A stretch of DNA of 64,000 bases from the NCBI GenBank assembly GCA_021784575.1, contig JAJYHX010000002.1:62001-126000 (forward strand), given 5' to 3'. The translations under genes were made by a program, and so were the position numbers. A model generated the notes under the pieces. That model saw nothing but the letters and a program-made list of their open reading frames with translations. It had not been told where the DNA came from and made no database searches. This DNA is from Nitrospirota bacterium (GTDB lineage Bacteria; Nitrospirota; JACRHJ01). Position 1 is the stretch's first letter; every line of letters starts with the position of its first letter. This document shows, one piece after another, positions 17,994 to 25,152 of the stretch.

Positions 17994-18914
17994 ATGCCTG
18001 AAAACATTATAGAAGCCAAAGGCCTGCGCAAGGAATATTCCGGATACCCTGCTGTCAAGGGAATAGATTTCAGCGTGGAGCGGGCGGAGTGTTTCGGGTT
18101 CCTGGGGCCCAACGGCGCCGGCAAGACCACGACGATGAACATGCTCCAGGGCTATGTGACCATCACCGGCGGCACGCTCAGGATATTCGGAATGGAACTG
18201 CGCGGGAACGAACGGAAAATAAAGGCCCGCATGGGCGTCGTCCCGCAGGAGAACAACCTTGACCCAGACCTCTCCGTAATGGAGAACCTCCGCGTCTACG
18301 CCAGGTATTTCGACATCCCGAAGGCCGAGGCGATGAGGCGCGCGGCGTCACTTCTTGAGATGATGTCTCTGCTGGACAAAAAAAACGAGAAGATAACAAG
18401 GCTCTCCGGGGGGATGAAGAGACGGCTCATGCTCGCCCGCGCGCTGATAAACGACTCCGACCTCATAATGCTCGACGAGCCGACGACAGGGCTCGACCCG
18501 CAGGCGAGGCATCTCATCTGGCAGAAGCTCAAGGAGCAGAAGCGCCAGGGCCGGACGATGGCGCTTACCACGCACTACATGGACGAGGCGGCGCACCTTT
18601 GCGACAGGCTTGTGGTGATGGACCAGGGCAGGATACTTGCGCTGGGCTCGCCGCAGGAGCTGGTTGATAAATACGCCCGGGGAAGCGTCGTGGAACTGCC
18701 TGTGCCGAGAGGTGGCGAATCGGAAGTGTTAAATGCGCTCGCCGGCGCGGACTACGACTACGAAATATCCGGAGATACGCTTTTTATCAACAGCGCGGAC
18801 GGGGACTCGGTTATCGCGAGGCTTGCGCGCTTTACAAAGGGCGGTTTCGTCCACAGGCCCGCCACGCTCGAAGACGTGTTCTTGAAGCTTACGGGCAGGG
18901 AGCTTCGGGAATGA
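17994..18914 (+). CDS. ABC-2 transporter ATP-binding protein (NodI/DrrA-like)
   Basis: Nucleotide-binding subunit (306 aa) of an ABC-2-type exporter. Walker A GPNGAGKTT is at about residues 38-46, the signature is LSGGMKRR, and Walker B is LIMLDEPTTGLDP followed by the switch His in TTHYMDEA. The 90-residue C-terminal extension is typical of DrrA/NodI-like exporters of lipids, polyketides or drugs. It starts 10 bases after gdhA, and its stop overlaps the permease start (ATGA). Substrate unknown. Confidence 0.9.
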   Translation: MPENIIEAKGLRKEYSGYPAVKGIDFSVERAECFGFLGPNGAGKTTTMNMLQGYVTITGGTLRIFGMELRGNERKIKARMGVVPQENNLDPDLSVMENLRVYARYFDIPKAEAMRRAASLLEMMSLLDKKNEKITRLSGGMKRRLMLARALINDSDLIMLDEPTTGLDPQARHLIWQKLKEQKRQGRTMALTTHYMDEAAHLCDRLVVMDQGRILALGSPQELVDKYARGSVVELPVPRGGESEVLNALAGADYDYEISGDTLFINSADGDSVIARLARFTKGGFVHRPATLEDVFLKLTGRELRE

Positions 18915-19693
18915 GGGATTTTTTCAGGCCCCCGCAGGTCGGGCGGCGCGCGTTCAAGGTCTGGCAGAGGAACCGGGACGCATGGCTGAAGTTTTACAAG
19001 GCAAGCCTTGTCGGGAACCTCGCGGAACCGATTCTCTTCCTTCTCGCCTTCGGCTTGGGGCTGGGGAGGTTCATAAGAAACGTCGGCGGCGTCCCGTATA
19101 TAAAGTTCATAGCGCCGGGGCTTGTAGTCTCCGCGGCGATGAACGCGGCGTCTTTTGAGTGCACGTTCGGCTCCTTCACGCGCATGAGCACGCAGAAGTC
19201 ATACGACGCCATTATCGTAACGCCCGTGAATATCGACGAAGTCGCGGCGGGCGACATCCTCTGGGGGGCGACAAAGGGTTTCATATCCGCCGTCATAATG
19301 CTTCCCGTGCTCGCCGCCTTCGGCCTTATGGACTCGCCCTGGCTTGTCCTCTCGCCGATTCTGTATCTACTAATGAGCCTGATGTTCGCATCGATGGCCC
19401 TCATCGTAACGGCGTTCGTCCCGTCTTACGACTATTACGCCTATTATTTCAGCCTCGTCATATCGCCCATGTTCTTCTTCTCCGGGATATTTTTTCCGCT
19501 CTCGACCCTGCCGCCGTGGGTTATGAAGATAGCGTGGTTCACGCCGCTGATCCACGCCGTGAACGTATCCCGCGCGCTTGCCACGGGGCATTTTTACGGC
19601 GGCCTTGCCGTCGATACCCTGTGGATGGTTGTCTTCACGCTCATATGCTCGTGGACGGCGATAAAATTCATCAGGAGGAGGCTTATAAAGTAA
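18911..19693 (+). CDS. ABC-2 transporter permease (NodJ-like)
   Basis: Membrane subunit of 260 aa with about six transmembrane segments and the NodJ/ABC-2 signature near the end (FFFSGIFFPLSTLPPW). It pairs with the preceding ATPase by a four-base ATGA overlap. The first 25 residues are a basic cytoplasmic arm. Together they form a two-gene exporter whose cargo is not indicated. Confidence 0.9.
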   Translation: MRDFFRPPQVGRRAFKVWQRNRDAWLKFYKASLVGNLAEPILFLLAFGLGLGRFIRNVGGVPYIKFIAPGLVVSAAMNAASFECTFGSFTRMSTQKSYDAIIVTPVNIDEVAAGDILWGATKGFISAVIMLPVLAAFGLMDSPWLVLSPILYLLMSLMFASMALIVTAFVPSYDYYAYYFSLVISPMFFFSGIFFPLSTLPPWVMKIAWFTPLIHAVNVSRALATGHFYGGLAVDTLWMVVFTLICSWTAIKFIRRRLIK

Positions 19694-19699
19694 TAAAAC

Positions 19700-19731
19700 A
19701 CGTGTTCGTGGTTCGCAGCTCGTGTTCGCAA
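19700..19731. repeat. CGTGTTCG repeat, copy 2 (family E)
   Basis: Direct copy of 16635-16666 (about 27 of 31 positions). The two copies bracket gdhA and the ABC exporter. Confidence 0.75.
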
Positions 19732-19742
19732 AGGAGGTCTTC

Positions 19743-19973
19743 ATGAAGTCGAAGAATCTTTTATTCGCCGCAGTTATCATAGCCGTAATCGGTTTTTTGT
19801 TTTTCCTTAGCTCGACCGCCAGAAAACCGCCTCTCATTCCGTCCGATGCGATTCATAAGAACCTCACCGGCATCCGGGCCTGCGCGCCATGCCACGGCCC
19901 CGGCGGGAGCAGCCCGCTCAAGAAGGAACATCCGCCGAAGCGGCACTGTTTCAAGTGCCATAAAAAAGCATGA
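19743..19973 (+). CDS. Small membrane-anchored diheme cytochrome c
   Basis: Protein of 76 aa with an N-terminal hydrophobic segment (about residues 6-23) that may be an uncleaved anchor or a signal peptide. Two heme c sites follow: C47APCH and C69FKCH, with further His residues (H39, H63) available as axial ligands. AAGGAGGT lies just upstream of ATG 19743. It is probably a periplasmic electron-transfer shuttle; its partners are not in the window. It is preceded by repeat copy E2 and followed by the promoter of the next operon. Confidence 0.72.
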   Translation: MKSKNLLFAAVIIAVIGFLFFLSSTARKPPLIPSDAIHKNLTGIRACAPCHGPGGSSPLKKEHPPKRHCFKCHKKA

Positions 19974-19981
19974 AGGGATTT

Positions 19982-20010
19982 TTGACACGGGCCTTTCAGG
20001 GTGATACGAT
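19982..20010 (+). promoter_or_regulatory. Promoter candidate for MBL-ogt operon
   Basis: Perfect TTGACA (19982-19987), 17-base spacer, TACGAT (20005-20010) with TGA directly before it. The expected transcript start near 20017 leaves a leader of about 114 bases. Confidence 0.68.
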
Positions 20011-20016
20011 AAAAGA

Positions 20017-20130
20017 ATAACCCTCCCAACACGCGGAGGGATGGGCGGCGCCCCGGCTTTATACATGTCCCGAGGCAGGCTCCGCGCCGGGAGATGGCTA
20101 AAGGAAGTTTCCGATAGAACGGAGGTTGAC
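20017..20130 (+). promoter_or_regulatory. Structured 5' leader of the MBL-fold gene
   Basis: Two hairpins are visible: CCCTCC (20021-20026) with GGAGGG (20035-20040), and CCCGGC (20052-20057) with GCCGGG (20086-20091) enclosing a small GAG/CTC stem. No T-run follows, so it is not a simple terminator. It resembles no riboswitch class I can name. An in-frame ATG at 20041 would turn part of it into coding sequence, but the strong GGAGG at 20121 favours the start at 20131. Confidence 0.4.
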
Positions 20131-20748
20131 ATGCTCGACAAAATGAAATGGCTCGGCCACGACACGTTCAGGATAGAATCCGGCGGCAAGGTTATCTATA
20201 CCGATCCGTTCCAGATCAAAGACGGCCTGCCGAAGGCCGACCTTATCCTCATCACACATGCGCACCCCGACCACTGCTCGCCGGACGACGTAAAGAAGAT
20301 AGTTAAGAAGGATACCGTGATCGTCGCGCCGGTGGGCTGCGAGGAAAAGCTGAAGGGAAACACAAGGAAGGTAAAACCGGGCGACAGGCTTACGGAGATG
20401 GGCGTGGAGATAGAGGCGGTGCCGTCTTACAACACGAACAAGAAGTTCCACCCGAAGAGCAATAACTGGGTAGGGTACATATTCGCTGTCGAAGGCAAGA
20501 GGATATACCTGGCAGGCGATACCGACCGCATCCCGGAGATGAAGACCTTCCGGTGCGACATCGCGCTCCTGCCGGTTTCCGGGACATACGTCATGACGGC
20601 GGAAGAGGCCGCGCAGGCCGCCTATGACATAAAGCCCGGCGTCGCCGTGCCGATGCACTACGCCTCGATAGTAGGCTCCGAAGAAGACGCGGAAAAGTTC
20701 AGGAAGCTGTATAAAGGCGAGACGCACATCTTCAGGAAGGCGGCATGA
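20131..20748 (+). CDS. MBL-fold metal-dependent hydrolase (UPF0173/UlaG-like)
   Basis: Cytoplasmic metallo-beta-lactamase-fold protein of 205 aa. The metal-binding motif is H43AH45PD47H48, and later ligands are GDTD (Asp near 130) and the final His in PMHYAS. This is the short UPF0173/UlaG-like family, which handles small phosphorylated or nucleotide substrates; the true substrate is unknown. ATG 20131 is chosen for its GGAGG. It overlaps ogt by four bases, and both depend on the promoter at 19982. Confidence 0.85.
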   Translation: MLDKMKWLGHDTFRIESGGKVIYTDPFQIKDGLPKADLILITHAHPDHCSPDDVKKIVKKDTVIVAPVGCEEKLKGNTRKVKPGDRLTEMGVEIEAVPSYNTNKKFHPKSNNWVGYIFAVEGKRIYLAGDTDRIPEMKTFRCDIALLPVSGTYVMTAEEAAQAAYDIKPGVAVPMHYASIVGSEEDAEKFRKLYKGETHIFRKAA

Positions 20749-21290
20749 AGCTTTATTACACGACTATAGATCTTTCCGCCCTCGGACTGCCCGCGTTCCG
20801 GCACGGGTCCGCCGGCTTTGCGGCGGCCACGGAGAAAGGACTTTGCCGGCTGGCGCTTAATCCGCTGCCACTTGCGGAGTTCGTGGACGAGATGGAGGCG
20901 CAGTATGGCGCGAAGCCGGTAGAGGACGGGCAGCCGTTTGCAGCCCTTCGGGGCGAGCTTTCGGATTATTTTGAAGGGGAGCCGGTCGCTTTCACGCAGA
21001 AACTCGACCTCCGCGGGACAGATTTTCAGAAGGCCGTCTGGCGCGAGCTTATGAATATTCCCTACGGCAATGTCCGCTCGTATAAGTGGCTTGCGGCAAA
21101 GGTCGGGAAACCCGGCGCCGCCAGGGCCGCAGGGAACGCGCTCGGCGCAAACATGATTCCAATACTTGTCCCATGCCACAGGATAATAGAATCATCCGGC
21201 GGCTTGGGCGGGTTCGGCGGCGGGATAGAGCTGAAGAAGAGGCTCCTGGAACTGGAGGGGATACGCGCGGGTAGGGGGGTATTCTCGTAG
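20745..21290 (+). CDS. ogt: Methylated-DNA-protein cysteine methyltransferase
   Basis: O6-alkylguanine-DNA alkyltransferase of 181 aa that repairs alkylated guanine and thymine by transferring the alkyl group to itself. The acceptor is Cys144 in VPCHRII; the helix-turn-helix segment PYGNVRSYKWLA with ARAAGNALGAN binds DNA. The N-terminal domain is the short Ogt type, without an AraC-like Ada domain. Translationally coupled to the MBL gene. Confidence 0.93.
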   Translation: MKLYYTTIDLSALGLPAFRHGSAGFAAATEKGLCRLALNPLPLAEFVDEMEAQYGAKPVEDGQPFAALRGELSDYFEGEPVAFTQKLDLRGTDFQKAVWRELMNIPYGNVRSYKWLAAKVGKPGAARAAGNALGANMIPILVPCHRIIESSGGLGGFGGGIELKKRLLELEGIRAGRGVFS

Positions 21291-21383
21291 AAAAAATATC
21301 TTGAACGTAAAACAGAACCATGGCCGAAACCGCGCTATCGTGAATAATATTTTTTCGGAGAGAATGTTCCCTCCCCGGACATT

Positions 21384-21836
21384 TTAAAAACGGCGTGTCT
21401 GCCTCAGGGCCTCGTAGAGGGCTATCCCCACGCAGGTCGAAAGGTTTAAGCTCCTGACCTCTCCGAACATAGGCACGGTAAGCGAAGAATCCGGGTGGGC
21501 CGCAAGCCACTCTGCCGGCAGACCCCGTGTCTCCGGGCCGAAAACCAGCGCGTCGCCGTCCTGGTATCGAACCTGTGTATAGGGCCTTGACACCTTGGTG
21601 CTGAAGTAGAAGAAACGGGAGCCGGAAAGCTCCGAATAGACATCGTCCATGCAGTCGTGCACGGTGAGCTTTACGTGCGGCCAGTAGTCCAGTCCGGCGC
21701 GTTTAAGGTAACGGTCCGAGAGGGAGAAGCCGAGCGGGCGCACAAGATGCAAACGACAGTCCGCCGCTGCGGACAGCCGGGCGATGTTCCCGGTGTTCCC
21801 GGCTATTTCGGGCTGATAAAGCACGATATGGAGCAT
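21384..21836 (-). CDS. trmL: tRNA (cytidine/uridine-2'-O)-methyltransferase TrmL
   Basis: SPOUT-class SAM-dependent methyltransferase of 150 aa that 2'-O-methylates the wobble nucleotide 34 of tRNA-Leu isoacceptors. It shows the family start MLHIVLYQPEIAGNTGNIAR, FGPETRGLP and the trefoil-knot end LNLSTCVGIALYEALRQ. Minus strand, convergent with ogt and divergent from the M50 protease gene. Confidence 0.93.
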   Translation of the reverse strand: MLHIVLYQPEIAGNTGNIARLSAAADCRLHLVRPLGFSLSDRYLKRAGLDYWPHVKLTVHDCMDDVYSELSGSRFFYFSTKVSRPYTQVRYQDGDALVFGPETRGLPAEWLAAHPDSSLTVPMFGEVRSLNLSTCVGIALYEALRQTRRF

Positions 21837-21874
21837 GAGGCATTATAACATCTGTCAACCACGGAAATAAAGGG

Positions 21875-21903
21875 TGTCATTCTTACGTGAAGCGAAGAAT
21901 CCG
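21875..21903. repeat. Degenerate GAAGAATCC repeat (family B)
   Basis: TGTCATTCTTACGTGAAGCG followed by AAGAATCCG resembles the TGTCATTCTGAGC...GAAGAATCC element at 49964-49998. It overlaps the GTG at 21874 that could otherwise be taken for the start of the next gene. Confidence 0.5.
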
Positions 21904-21909
21904 TATTTT

Positions 21910-22758
21910 ATGAAACTCAGACTCCACCTGCTCCTCTTCATACTCACCGTATTTTCCACGCTGTTCGCGGGCGCGTATTTTATAGGGGAATATAACCTCT
22001 TCGGCGAATTCCCGCACCGCATCCTGCCGGGTCTCGTGAAGGGGGCGCCGTTTGCCCTGCCGCTCATGGCAATACTCGGCGGGCACGAGATGGCGCATTA
22101 CGTAACTTCCCGCCGCCACAAGATAATTGCGACGCTGCCGTATTTCATCCCGTTCCCGAACCTCTTCGGCACCCTGGGCGCGGTTATAAAGATAAAATCC
22201 CGCATCCGGGACAAATCCGAGCTGATAGACATCGGGGCGTCAGGCCCTGTTGCAGGTTTCATTCTGTCCGTTATCGCCTGCTCGATAGGGCTTTCCATGT
22301 CCCGCGCATTGCCCGCGCACCCTCCGGCCCACGGCGAAACCATACTCGGCGGATCGTTGATTTACAACTTCCTGATGCGCATATTCATAAAAGGCGATTT
22401 GCATTCGCAGGCGGTGGACTTGAGCCCGGTGGCTGTCGCAGGCTGGGTGGGTCTTTTCGTTACGTCCATCAATCTTATGCCGGTAGGCCAGCTGGACGGC
22501 GGGCATGTCGCCTATGCCTTCTTCGCCAGGCGGCACGGGATTGTCTCGAAAATATTTGTAGTTATCCTCATTGCATTGGGTTACCTCTTCCCGGGCTGGT
22601 TTATCTGGGGCGTTTTACTCATATTCCTGGGCACGAAGCATCCGCCGGTCGAGAACCCGGACGAACCCCTGGACGCCAGGAGGGTTGCCATAGGCATCTT
22701 TGCCTTCCTGATTTTTATAATCACATTCACTCCCGTGCCGATAGTCGTCGCGCCATAA
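21910..22758 (+). CDS. Site-2-protease-family (M50) membrane metalloprotease
   Basis: Polytopic zinc protease of about 282 aa. The zinc motif is H59EMAH63 inside the second hydrophobic segment, and the third ligand region is MPVGQLDGG with Asp196; GPVAGF lies between them. These enzymes cleave substrates within the membrane. The start is placed at ATG 21910 (MKLRLHLLLFILTVFSTLF), because the stretch before it back to GTG 21874 is a degenerate interspersed repeat. No PDZ domain is present. Substrate unknown. Confidence 0.82.
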   Translation: MKLRLHLLLFILTVFSTLFAGAYFIGEYNLFGEFPHRILPGLVKGAPFALPLMAILGGHEMAHYVTSRRHKIIATLPYFIPFPNLFGTLGAVIKIKSRIRDKSELIDIGASGPVAGFILSVIACSIGLSMSRALPAHPPAHGETILGGSLIYNFLMRIFIKGDLHSQAVDLSPVAVAGWVGLFVTSINLMPVGQLDGGHVAYAFFARRHGIVSKIFVVILIALGYLFPGWFIWGVLLIFLGTKHPPVENPDEPLDARRVAIGIFAFLIFIITFTPVPIVVAP

Positions 22759-22783
22759 ATCACTCGTTTTCTCCTTTTTTCTC

Positions 22784-22812
22784 TTGCATTTCTCCACGGT
22801 TTGTGGTAAAAA
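22784..22812 (+). promoter_or_regulatory. Promoter candidate for the rimP-nusA-infB operon
   Basis: TTGCAT (22784-22789), 17-base spacer, TAAAAA (22807-22812) preceded by TGG. It lies just upstream of the leader hairpin. Confidence 0.5.
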
Positions 22813-22837
22813 ATACATAACTCAGAAGCGATTACCT

Positions 22838-22865
22838 GGGTGGGCTCGAAAGGCCCACTCTTTTT
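22838..22865 (+). terminator. Attenuator-like hairpin in the rimP leader
   Basis: GGGTGGGCT (22838-22846) pairs with GGCCCACTC (22852-22860) and is followed by TTTTT. A similar G-C-rich hairpin with a T-run in the rimP leader is common in bacteria and is thought to attenuate the nusA operon, letting NusA regulate its own synthesis. Confidence 0.7.
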
Positions 22866-22876
22866 GTTTAGGATGA

Positions 22877-22917
22877 TTTCCCCTCCTCTCCGCCTGCGGG
22901 AGAGGGGTCATGGGGGG
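22877..22917. repeat. CTCTCC/GGGAGAG palindrome between attenuator and rimP (family D)
   Basis: CTCTCC (22886-22891) pairs with GGAGAG across a short loop, and the surroundings match the CCCCTC...GGGAGAGGGG repeat type. It has inserted between the attenuator and the rimP start and contributes the G-rich sequence upstream of the GTG. Confidence 0.6.
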
Positions 22918-22923
22918 TGCAGG

Positions 22924-23391
22924 GTGGCCAGGGAAAAGATAGCAGACGCCGCAAGAAGGGTGGCCGGGCCGGTTATCGAGGAGATGGGCTGCGAGCTTGC
23001 GGAGGTCAGGTTTGTCATGGAAGGAGGCCGCTGGCGCCTGCAAATTTTTATAGACAAGCCGGGCGGCATCACAATCGATGACTGCGAGGCCGTAAGCCGC
23101 GAAATCGACACCCTGATAGAGGTGGAGGACTTCATACAGGGCGCATATATCCTCGAAGTCTCCTCTCCGGGGCTGGACAGGCCGCTCTATAAGCCTGCGG
23201 ATTATATGCGTTTCAACGGGAAGCTGGCTAAAGTAAAGACGAACGCGGCCATAGATGGGCAGAAGGCTTTTACCGGCAGGATAGACAGTCCGGACGAGGA
23301 AGGGTTCAGCCTTGTTATTCACGACGGCAGGAAAATCGTTTATATAAAATATGGGCAGGTCGAGAAAGCCCGCCTCGAAGTCGAATTTTAG
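22924..23391 (+). CDS. rimP: Ribosome maturation factor RimP
   Basis: Protein of 155 aa needed for 30S subunit maturation. N-terminal domain motifs are VIEEMGCELAEVRF and GGITIDDCEAVSREID; LEVSSPGLDRPL marks the junction with the SH3-like C-terminal domain. GTG 22924 is chosen because the protein then starts VAREKIADAARR, the normal N-terminus, whereas an upstream in-frame ATG would translate the inserted repeat. First gene of the nusA-infB operon. Confidence 0.93.
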   Translation: MAREKIADAARRVAGPVIEEMGCELAEVRFVMEGGRWRLQIFIDKPGGITIDDCEAVSREIDTLIEVEDFIQGAYILEVSSPGLDRPLYKPADYMRFNGKLAKVKTNAAIDGQKAFTGRIDSPDEEGFSLVIHDGRKIVYIKYGQVEKARLEVEF

Positions 23392-23403
23392 GAGGATTTT
23401 CAG

Positions 23404-24570
23404 ATGAATCACGAGCTGATTACCGTAATAGACCAAATCTGCAAGGAAAAAGGCATATCGAAAGACGTGCTCCTTGAGGCGGTGGAGTCCGCCCTGGTCT
23501 CGGCGGCAAGAAAGAAGTTCCCGGATAACGAAAACATAAAGGTAACGGTCAATCCCAAAAACGGAAAGATTTCCATTCACCTGATTTATCAGGTGGTGGA
23601 AGAGGTGGAGGACCCGGGCAACCAGATGACGCTCGAAGAGGCGAAAGACCTCGACCCGTCTGCGGAAATCGGCGGCGAAGTGGACATACTCCAGGATTTC
23701 GAGGGCTACGGACGCATAGCGGCCCAGACGGCAAAACAGGTCATAGTTCAGAGGGTAAAGGAGGCCGAGCGCGACATCATCGTCAACGAATACTCGGGCC
23801 GCATAGGCGACCTCGTGAACGGCATCGTCATGCGCCAGGAGAAGGGCAACTACCTCATCGACATAGGCAAGACCGAAGCCGTCCTCCCGGTTCGGGAACA
23901 GGCCCCCCGTGAAAGCTACAAGCAGGGCGACAGGGTCCGGGCCTACCTGCTCGACGTCCGCACGACGAACAAGGGGCCTCAGATAGTCCTTTCCCGGAGC
24001 AACCCGGAGCTTGTGTCGAAGCTCTTCGAGATGGAGGTCCCGGAGATTTACGAGAAGATTGTCGAGATAAAGGGCGCGGTGCGCGAGGCCGGGGACAGGA
24101 CCAAGATTGCGGTCTGTTCAAAGGATTCCGCCGTCGATCCCGTAGGCGCCTGCGTTGGGATGAAAGGCTCGCGCGTCCAGGCCGTCGTCCGGGAGCTGCG
24201 GGGCGAAAAGATAGACATAATCCCCTGGACGGAAGACCCGATACAGTTCATAAGCAAGGCGCTCTCGCCCGCGACTGTCGAGAAAGTCGCCGTGGACGAG
24301 GACGAAAAATCCGCGCTTGTCATAGTCTCCGATACGCAGCTCTCGCTTGCGATAGGCAAAAAAGGGCAGAACGTCCGGCTCGCCGCGAAGCTTACCGGAT
24401 GGAAGATTGACATATACTCCGAGTCCGAATACGACAAGATGACCCAGAAGGACAGGGAAAAGGAGATAGAGGAGGCGATAGCCCGCGAATCCAAGCTCCT
24501 GGAGGAGGCGCAGGCGGCGGACGCCGGTTCGGCGGACGCCCCTGAGACCGGCGATGAAGGCGCGGCCTGA
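23404..24570 (+). CDS. nusA: Transcription termination/antitermination factor NusA
   Basis: 388-aa NusA: N-terminal RNA-polymerase-binding domain (residues 1-125), S1 domain (about 132-200, GDLVNGIVMRQEKGNYLIDIG) and two KH domains (GACVGMKGSRVQAVVREL and IGKKGQNVRLAAKLTG). It controls pausing, termination and rRNA antitermination. The acidic C-terminal repeats of enterobacterial NusA are absent; an Ala/Glu/Asp-rich tail ends the protein. AGGAGG precedes the ATG. The end overlaps the next gene by 17 bases. Confidence 0.97.
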   Translation: MNHELITVIDQICKEKGISKDVLLEAVESALVSAARKKFPDNENIKVTVNPKNGKISIHLIYQVVEEVEDPGNQMTLEEAKDLDPSAEIGGEVDILQDFEGYGRIAAQTAKQVIVQRVKEAERDIIVNEYSGRIGDLVNGIVMRQEKGNYLIDIGKTEAVLPVREQAPRESYKQGDRVRAYLLDVRTTNKGPQIVLSRSNPELVSKLFEMEVPEIYEKIVEIKGAVREAGDRTKIAVCSKDSAVDPVGACVGMKGSRVQAVVRELRGEKIDIIPWTEDPIQFISKALSPATVEKVAVDEDEKSALVIVSDTQLSLAIGKKGQNVRLAAKLTGWKIDIYSESEYDKMTQKDREKEIEEAIARESKLLEEAQAADAGSADAPETGDEGAA

Positions 24571-25144
24571 GAGGTCTTGCATAGCCTGCCGCAGGAAGGG
24601 CAAAAAGGGAGAGCTCATAAGAATGACGGACTCCCCGGCGGGCGTCATAATCGACTATGCGGAAAAACTTCCGGGCAGAGGGGCATATGTCTGCCCGGAA
24701 AGGGAATGCATGGAAAAGCTCCTGAAACCGGGGGGCGGCGGCGCGCTTTCACGGGCTTTGAAACGGGATGTCGCGCCGCCTGCCAGGGAAGCCTTTTACG
24801 AGGAGCTTTCGGCGAAGATAAAAAGGAAGGTTTCGGCGCTGCTGGGGATGGCAAGGAAGGCCGGCCTGGCGGAGTACGGTTTCGACGCGGCGCTCGGCGC
24901 GGCCAGAAAGGCTCCCGGCGGCGTTATGGTGGTTTCGGACGACCTGGCGGAAAACAGCCGAAGGAGGCTCCTGGAAAAAATAAACGGAGACGTTTCGTCG
25001 ATATATAATTTTTCAGACAAGGAAGCGCTTGGGGCTGTAACAGGCGCTTCCGGGCCGGTCGGGATAATTTACGTGAGGCCGTCGGAGCTCTCGCATTCCC
25101 TTGCGAGGGAGATAACGCTTCTTTTAAAAGTCAGCGGGGGGTGA
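24554..25144 (+). CDS. YlxR (DUF448) - L7Ae-like RNA-binding fusion
   Basis: Protein of 196 aa joining two RNA-binding modules usually encoded as separate genes ylxR and ylxQ in Firmicutes. Residues 1-85 are YlxR/DUF448 (SCIACRRKGKKGELIRM, GRGAYVCPEREC); residues 90-196 are L7Ae/L30e-like (ALLGMARKAGLAEYGFDAA). The fused form between nusA and infB is common in Proteobacteria. The start overlaps nusA. The YlxR part may bind RNase P or nucleoid RNA; this is not certain. Confidence 0.85.
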   Translation: MKARPERSCIACRRKGKKGELIRMTDSPAGVIIDYAEKLPGRGAYVCPERECMEKLLKPGGGGALSRALKRDVAPPAREAFYEELSAKIKRKVSALLGMARKAGLAEYGFDAALGAARKAPGGVMVVSDDLAENSRRRLLEKINGDVSSIYNFSDKEALGAVTGASGPVGIIYVRPSELSHSLAREITLLLKVSGG

Positions 25145-25152
25145 TTTAACAA

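Noticed and set aside
20041-20130. N-terminal extension of the MBL hydrolase from ATG 20041
   Set aside because: Sequence forms hairpins, the strong GGAGG precedes 20131, and the protein fold starts at MLDKMKW.
21290-21356. GAAAAAATAT / ATATTTTTTC inverted repeat as terminator between ogt and trmL
   Set aside because: Arms are AT-only with a 47-base spacer; too weak to call, though the region between the convergent genes may still end transcription.
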